Assembly (NCBI RefSeq): GCF_002953135.1
Contig: NZ_CP026372.1
Coordinates: forward strand, 1,860,001 to 1,924,000
Length of the DNA: 64,000 bases
From: Sphingobium sp. SCG-1
GTDB lineage: Bacteria; Pseudomonadota; Alphaproteobacteria; Sphingomonadales; Sphingomonadaceae
Direction: 5' to 3'
The translations under genes and the position numbers were made by a program. Numbering within the stretch: the first letter of the stretch is position 1; the number at the start of each line of letters is the position of its first letter. This document shows, piece by piece, positions 59,801 to 64,000 of the stretch. Below the pieces are notes generated by a model. It was not told where the DNA came from. It ran no database searches and saw nothing but the letters and a program-made list of their open reading frames with translations.

Positions 59801-62800
59801 GTGGCGCTTCGTTTCACCGAACACGGTCCTGAATTTCCTGCCGAGCTCGTCGATGCCATGATGGCTGGCGAGGTCGTATTCCTCTGCGGCACCGGAATCA
59901 GCGCGCCTCAGCTTCCAGATTTCAAGACGCTCGTCGATCGAGTCTATGAACGCCTCGGGGTCGATCGGTCCCCCTCGGAGACCAAGGCCTATGATGCGGG
60001 CCGATTCGAAGAGGTGCTCGGTTCGATATCACGCGGCCTCGCTGACCCGGCAGCAATGGTACGGGCCGCCTCGGATTTGCTCGCGGTGCCCGCTCAACCG
60101 CGGCTCGACCAGCACGTCACGATACTGCGCCTGTCGCGTGATCTCGAGAATCGCATCCTGACCGTCACCACCAACTTCGACACCCTTCTGGAGCGGGGGG
60201 TCGCCACTGTGGCACCTCTCCTGCCAGCGAAGCAGGCCAGCTTCGCGGGACAGGCGCTCCCACCACCGGGGAGCCTCGACTTTTCGGGGATCATCCACAT
60301 TCATGGCCGGTTGCAGGACGACACGCTAGACCTCGAGGCCACGCCGCTTGTCCTGACCAGCGCCGACTATGGCGATGCCTATATGCGCTCGGGCTGGGCA
60401 TCGCGTTTCCTGTTCGACATCGCGCGCTGCAAGACCATCGTACTGATAGGCTACAGCGCGAACGACGCGCCCGTTCGCTATTTCCTGAACGTCCTCGAAG
60501 CGGACCGCGCCCGCTTTCCCGACCTGCGCCAAGTTTATGCCTTCGACGCCTACACCGACGAACCAGGCGAGGCCGAGGCGTCCTGGGGCACCGTCGCGGT
60601 CACGCCTCTGGTCTATTGTCGCATTAACCCGAACACCGGCGCTCCCGATCATTCGCCGCTCTGGGGCGATCTTGCGAAGCTCGCCGATCTCCTGGACCGG
60701 CCAAAGCAGTCGCGCGAGCAGCGCGTGCGCGACATTCTCGGTCAGCCGGATGCTCGGATCGAAGAGCCGGCGCTGCGCGAGCTCAAATGGCTCTTCACCG
60801 GGCGGGTAGATCTCTGGCCGACCGCGCTTGAGGCGATCACAAATCCAAGGTGGTTCAACATTCTTCAGGACAACGATCTGTGGAGCGCCCAGGAAGCGTC
60901 CTGGGTGATCGCCGCTTGGCTCGCCCAGAAGTTCGATGACGCGGAACGTCTGTGCGTCGCCGCTGATTGGGCCGCGGTCCTTGGTCCGGGCTTTCTGGAG
61001 AAGCTCGACCAACGCCTTCGACAGGGCCAGGGCGTGGCGCCGTTCTGGCAGAAGGCTTGGCGCATCTTCCTCACCAGCCGGCCTGCGCGCGGCCGGTCAG
61101 ACGATTTCGACGAGCGTGCCTATACGCTGAAACAGGAGCTCGAATCCGGAATCGTGCTTGAGGAGGATCTCCGGCGGGCCGTGGCTTTCCTCACACCGTC
61201 GCTCGTCGCTCGACGCCACTATCGGATTTTCGAGGAGAGTCTCGAGGGGGAGGAGGATGCCGGCAAGGAGCCCCGGCGTCTGAACGACATCCTCTGGATC
61301 GACCTCGCCGTTGGCGACGAATATGGTGCTCGCGAGCTTCTGGTCGCCCTTGATGCGCTTGCGGAGCGCGCGGGCCGCGTCCTAGAGCTCGCGACCGACG
61401 CCCTGCGCAACACGGTTGCCCAGGCGATCGATCTCGAGATGATCGTAGATGACTATGACATGACCGACTATGAGGTGCCGTCTGTCGAGGACCATCCCCA
61501 AAACGAGCACCATGACGGCGTCCTCTTCTTGGTCCGGGCTCTCGTCGGCGCGTTCGAGAAAGTGGTTGAGCCGGATCGTGAGATGGCCCGGCACGCGGCA
61601 CACCAGTGGCTCACGCTGCGCAGCAGGATCGGCGTACGGCTTGCCATGAATGCCATGAGGAATGCGGCTGCCTTCTCCGCGGACGAGGCGTTCGATACGA
61701 TCCTCGGCCTCAACGACACCGATTTCTGGATCGTCAAGCGAGAGTTCGCGCTTCTCTTGCGCGACCGGGCCGCAGAGGCTTCCCCGGAGAAACGCGCGGC
61801 GGTCGAGGCGCGCATTCGTGGGACCGGTTATGCCTTCTACGGGCGGTATAAGATCGCCGAAGGCCAGGTCGACTGGCGCGCTCATGCGCGCGATGGCGAG
61901 GTCTGGCTTCGCCTGACCATGCTGGAACAAGCCGGCGTCCTGTCGGCGCAGGGTGCCGAGGAGCTTACCTCGATCAAGCAGGCGCGGGACTATCTCGATC
62001 GCGCGACCGAAGACTGGGACTTTTTCTCGTCCTACATGTCAGGGGTGCAGCGGGTGGTGGGAGATGCTGCTCCGATTGAGGAGGCCGAGCCCGACGACCG
62101 CCTGCAGGTCGCGATCGAACTTGCGCGAAGTCCGGATATGGACCGGCAGCTCGGTTGGCGCAGCTATTGCCGGAGCGACCCTCAGGGCGCCTTTGCGACG
62201 CTCGACGCTGCCGAGCTCACAGAACCAAACATCGCTTTGTGGGGAGATTTGATCGCCGCACTCTCGTTCAGTGACGAGTCCGACAAACCGTTGCGGCAGG
62301 CCGTACTCGTCAAAGCCTTTGCGCGGCTCGAGGCGCTGTCGGAAGTCCCGCTCAAGGATCTCGGCATCTCGGTCGTGGACGCATTGATGACTGGGCCGCG
62401 CCGCGAGATCGCCAATCTCGATGCCTGGCTCGCCAAAGCGGCGCAGTCTGTGGCGGGAGAAGATCAGGAGCTAGATCTCGACAAGGGGCTGTACGGCACC
62501 GCAATCAACAGCGCGGCTGGACGCTTCGTGCAGGTCCAGCTCCAGGAGATCGATCATGTTCGCAAGGCAGGAGCCGGTGATCTGGCCGGCCATATTCAAC
62601 GCCTCCGCGACCTCGCGACACTCGACGGCCCCGCGGGTACGTTGACGCGGGCCATCTGTGTTCACGACTTGGCGTTCTTGATGGCCGTCGATCACGCGCT
62701 CGTCGCGGAATGCGTCGTGCCCAAGCTGGCTGCCGAAGATGCGGAGGGGCGGGCGCTCAGGCGTATCCTCGTTCTCTATTCGGCGATCACGCCGGATGTG

Positions 62801-63433
62801 ACCAAGTTGATCCCTGAGGCGATCATCGCTGCCGTAGTCGAGTCCCAGCCCGACCACCATGCAGGCTCGGCCGTCGCGTCTCGTATCCTCCGACCTGCCT
62901 TGGCGTCCGTGCGCGGCGACGATGCGGAGCGCTGGGGTCTGACGGAGGCGGATGTGTCCCGCGCGCTGCGCCTCGCGCCGCCGAATGTCCGGCGCGGCGT
63001 GCTCGATGTTCTCGTCCGATGGCTCCACAACGACGAAGCCGGCGTCGAGGAGGCTTGGGACAAGATGGTCGCGCCCTTCTTTGATCGCGTCTGGCCGAAG
63101 GAACGGAGGTTCGTCGATGAAGCCAACAACCAGCACCTCATCTCGATCGCGGTCGGTGCAGGAGGCCGCTTCCCGACCGCGCTTGTGGCGCTGCGGCCTT
63201 ATATCGCGCCCTATGCGCGCGAGCGTGCGCACCTCGTCTCGGTAAAGCAGAGCCAGGCGCCGGAAAATTTCCCGAACGAACTACTCGATCTCTTGTGGAA
63301 AGCCTTCGGCAGAGCAGGCGCCACAAGCTACGACATGCCGGAGGTTCTGGACCGAATGATTAAGGCACTGCCCGCGCTTGAGGTCGATCGTCGTCTCCAG
63401 TCGCTCGAACAACGCACGGTTCGCTTTCGATGA
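59801..63433 (+). CDS. SIR2-domain large protein, probable defence NADase (DSR-like)
   Basis: A 1210-aa protein starting at GTG 59801 with GAGGA eight bases upstream. The N-terminal SIR2 domain (about 1-290) shows FLCGTGIS (27-34), TNFDTLLE with Asn125 and Asp127, IIHIHGR with His166/His168, and LIGYSANDAPVRYFL. Defence sirtuins such as ThsA and DSR1/DSR2 use the Asn and His to destroy NAD+ and abort phage infection. The remaining 900 residues are helical, repeat-like and unassigned, and probably sense phage. Length and architecture fit the DSR group. No HerA or Argonaute gene is adjacent. It is divergent from the papain-fold gene, suggesting shared regulation. Confidence 0.82.
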   Translation: MALRFTEHGPEFPAELVDAMMAGEVVFLCGTGISAPQLPDFKTLVDRVYERLGVDRSPSETKAYDAGRFEEVLGSISRGLADPAAMVRAASDLLAVPAQPRLDQHVTILRLSRDLENRILTVTTNFDTLLERGVATVAPLLPAKQASFAGQALPPPGSLDFSGIIHIHGRLQDDTLDLEATPLVLTSADYGDAYMRSGWASRFLFDIARCKTIVLIGYSANDAPVRYFLNVLEADRARFPDLRQVYAFDAYTDEPGEAEASWGTVAVTPLVYCRINPNTGAPDHSPLWGDLAKLADLLDRPKQSREQRVRDILGQPDARIEEPALRELKWLFTGRVDLWPTALEAITNPRWFNILQDNDLWSAQEASWVIAAWLAQKFDDAERLCVAADWAAVLGPGFLEKLDQRLRQGQGVAPFWQKAWRIFLTSRPARGRSDDFDERAYTLKQELESGIVLEEDLRRAVAFLTPSLVARRHYRIFEESLEGEEDAGKEPRRLNDILWIDLAVGDEYGARELLVALDALAERAGRVLELATDALRNTVAQAIDLEMIVDDYDMTDYEVPSVEDHPQNEHHDGVLFLVRALVGAFEKVVEPDREMARHAAHQWLTLRSRIGVRLAMNAMRNAAAFSADEAFDTILGLNDTDFWIVKREFALLLRDRAAEASPEKRAAVEARIRGTGYAFYGRYKIAEGQVDWRAHARDGEVWLRLTMLEQAGVLSAQGAEELTSIKQARDYLDRATEDWDFFSSYMSGVQRVVGDAAPIEEAEPDDRLQVAIELARSPDMDRQLGWRSYCRSDPQGAFATLDAAELTEPNIALWGDLIAALSFSDESDKPLRQAVLVKAFARLEALSEVPLKDLGISVVDALMTGPRREIANLDAWLAKAAQSVAGEDQELDLDKGLYGTAINSAAGRFVQVQLQEIDHVRKAGAGDLAGHIQRLRDLATLDGPAGTLTRAICVHDLAFLMAVDHALVAECVVPKLAAEDAEGRALRRILVLYSAITPDVTKLIPEAIIAAVVESQPDHHAGSAVASRILRPALASVRGDDAERWGLTEADVSRALRLAPPNVRRGVLDVLVRWLHNDEAGVEEAWDKMVAPFFDRVWPKERRFVDEANNQHLISIAVGAGGRFPTALVALRPYIAPYARERAHLVSVKQSQAPENFPNELLDLLWKAFGRAGATSYDMPEVLDRMIKALPALEVDRRLQSLEQRTVRFR

Positions 63434-63898
63434 AAGTTCCAAAATGTAGAAAGGTGTAGATATAAGGTGTAAATATATTGCTGCCGGTCGGGGGCAGTTG
63501 CCACTCGCGGTTCAATCCAATTCGGCTTTTGTCGAAGTTCCTCCATCATGGGCTTGCCCATAACGTTTAACATTGAGGCCATTTGGAGCCACACGGACTG
63601 AAGTCGGCTAATGGCAAATCCTGCCGTTTGAGGAGTGCCGTGGGAAAGTCGCTTTGTCCCAGCTACCGGTCATAAGCAGAATTTCCACTCATTGGTTTGC
63701 TTTGATCTCAGACGGATACCTTGGATCGGGCGCATTCCTGCCGAAATCGACCCATTAGAAATCCTGTATCCTTATAGCGCAGCACCGTATCGCGCGGGTA
63801 ATTCATAGGAACATCCTCTCCCAAAGGATGACCTCCCCTCGCCACGCCCCTATATGAGAACAGTGGCCCTATCCAAAAGGCCGCCAATGGAGGATGAT
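63434..63898. other. Intergenic region after the SIR2 gene
   Basis: The first 45 bases are AT-rich and include a 13-bp tandem repeat. The remainder shows no gene that I can support. The minus-strand frame 63708-63998 is motif-free. GGAGG at 63890-63894 probably belongs to the gene starting at 63899. Confidence 0.35.
63451..63476. repeat. Imperfect 13-bp tandem repeat behind the SIR2 gene
   Basis: AAGGTGTAGATAT (63451-63463) is followed directly by AAGGTGTAAATAT (63464-63476), one base different, with a related AAATGTAGA just before. The AT-rich patch contrasts with the GC-rich surroundings and may mark an island edge or a promoter. Confidence 0.5.
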
Positions 63899-64000
63899 TG
63901 AGCGACAGGGACGAGATCATCGCGGCAGCGAGCGCGGGCAGCTTGCCCGAACTGTTCATCGAAAGGTTGCGCCGGCAACCTGACGACGAACTCGGCACGG
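63899..64000 (+). CDS. Start of an unknown gene, cut by the window end
   Basis: TTG 63899, four to five bases after GGAGG, opens a frame MSDRDEIIAAASAGSLPELF and then IERLRRQPDDELGT that stays open to the window edge. The translation looks natural (helical, mixed charge), unlike the other frames here. It is too short to identify. The competing frame from ATG 63896 ends at a TGA inside the window. Confidence 0.45.

Noticed and set aside
63495..63540. tRNA-like T-arm wording (GGTTCAATCCAATTCGG)
   Set aside because: No acceptor stem, anticodon arm or CCA can be folded around it. It also does not match the tRNA-Tyr 3' end, so it is not the missing attachment site.

Overview
The window is high-GC DNA that most likely comes from a sphingomonad (Alphaproteobacteria, Sphingomonadales). 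The evidence is the chromosomal gene set (uvrB end, alaC-type aminotransferase, class I phaC, a phasin under a PhaR-type operator, clpS, rlmB), many TonB-dependent receptors and aromatic/xenobiotic-style CoA catabolism, and several small proteins of sphingomonad type. No 16S rRNA is present, so the species cannot be named.

Region 1 (1-10005) is ordinary core chromosome: the uvrB 3' end, a lipoprotein, an 18-codon ORF behind a perfect 14-nt anti-Shine-Dalgarno match, a DUF2061-DUF2721-DUF4345 membrane operon, alaC, phaC, phasin, clpS, a doubly frameshifted spore-coat-U/Csu-type gene, rlmB and tRNA-Tyr.

Region 2 (10006-16660) begins an island. A P4-type tyrosine integrase sits immediately downstream of tRNA-Tyr, with four TGTGGGGAA boxes between them. 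Then come remnants of an RTX protein and a Fic protein, a 1142-aa RTX-like secreted protein containing a 999-bp tandem duplication, and copies of a dispersed intergenic repeat.

Region 3 (16661-49220) is a catabolic block of about 32 kb. It holds a methylsuccinyl-CoA-dehydrogenase-like enzyme with an alcohol dehydrogenase, and two TonB receptors flanking a secreted beta-propeller. A tight operon follows: SMP-30 lactonase, cysteine-less thiolase-fold protein, DUF35 partner, acyl-CoA dehydrogenase, aldehyde dehydrogenase and CaiB CoA-transferase. The remaining genes are an amidohydrolase, acyl-CoA ligase plus MFS importer, LysR regulator, CitE-type lyase plus hot-dog hydratase, Rossmann oxidoreductase, SDR, metallo-beta-lactamase-fold hydrolase, Crp/Fnr regulator, and a fused 2-oxoacid oxidoreductase overlapping an FAD-linked 2-hydroxyacid dehydrogenase. 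Together they suggest import, CoA activation, dehydrogenation, hydration and aldol-type cleavage of a branched or cyclic acid, possibly ending in a C5 route to acetyl-CoA and pyruvate. The substrate is not evident.

Region 4 (49221-55342) is a decayed accessory zone: an Rhs remnant, a diguanylate cyclase, small basic proteins, and frameshifted PAS-sensor and Crp/Fnr genes.

Region 5 (55343-63433) looks like a defence island: a DUF4297/Cap4-type nuclease followed by a Rad50/SMC-like ATPase with a zinc hook (Lamassu-like), then a permuted-papain-fold protein with a C-terminal zinc ribbon divergent from a 1210-aa SIR2-domain protein. The window ends in the first codons of another gene.
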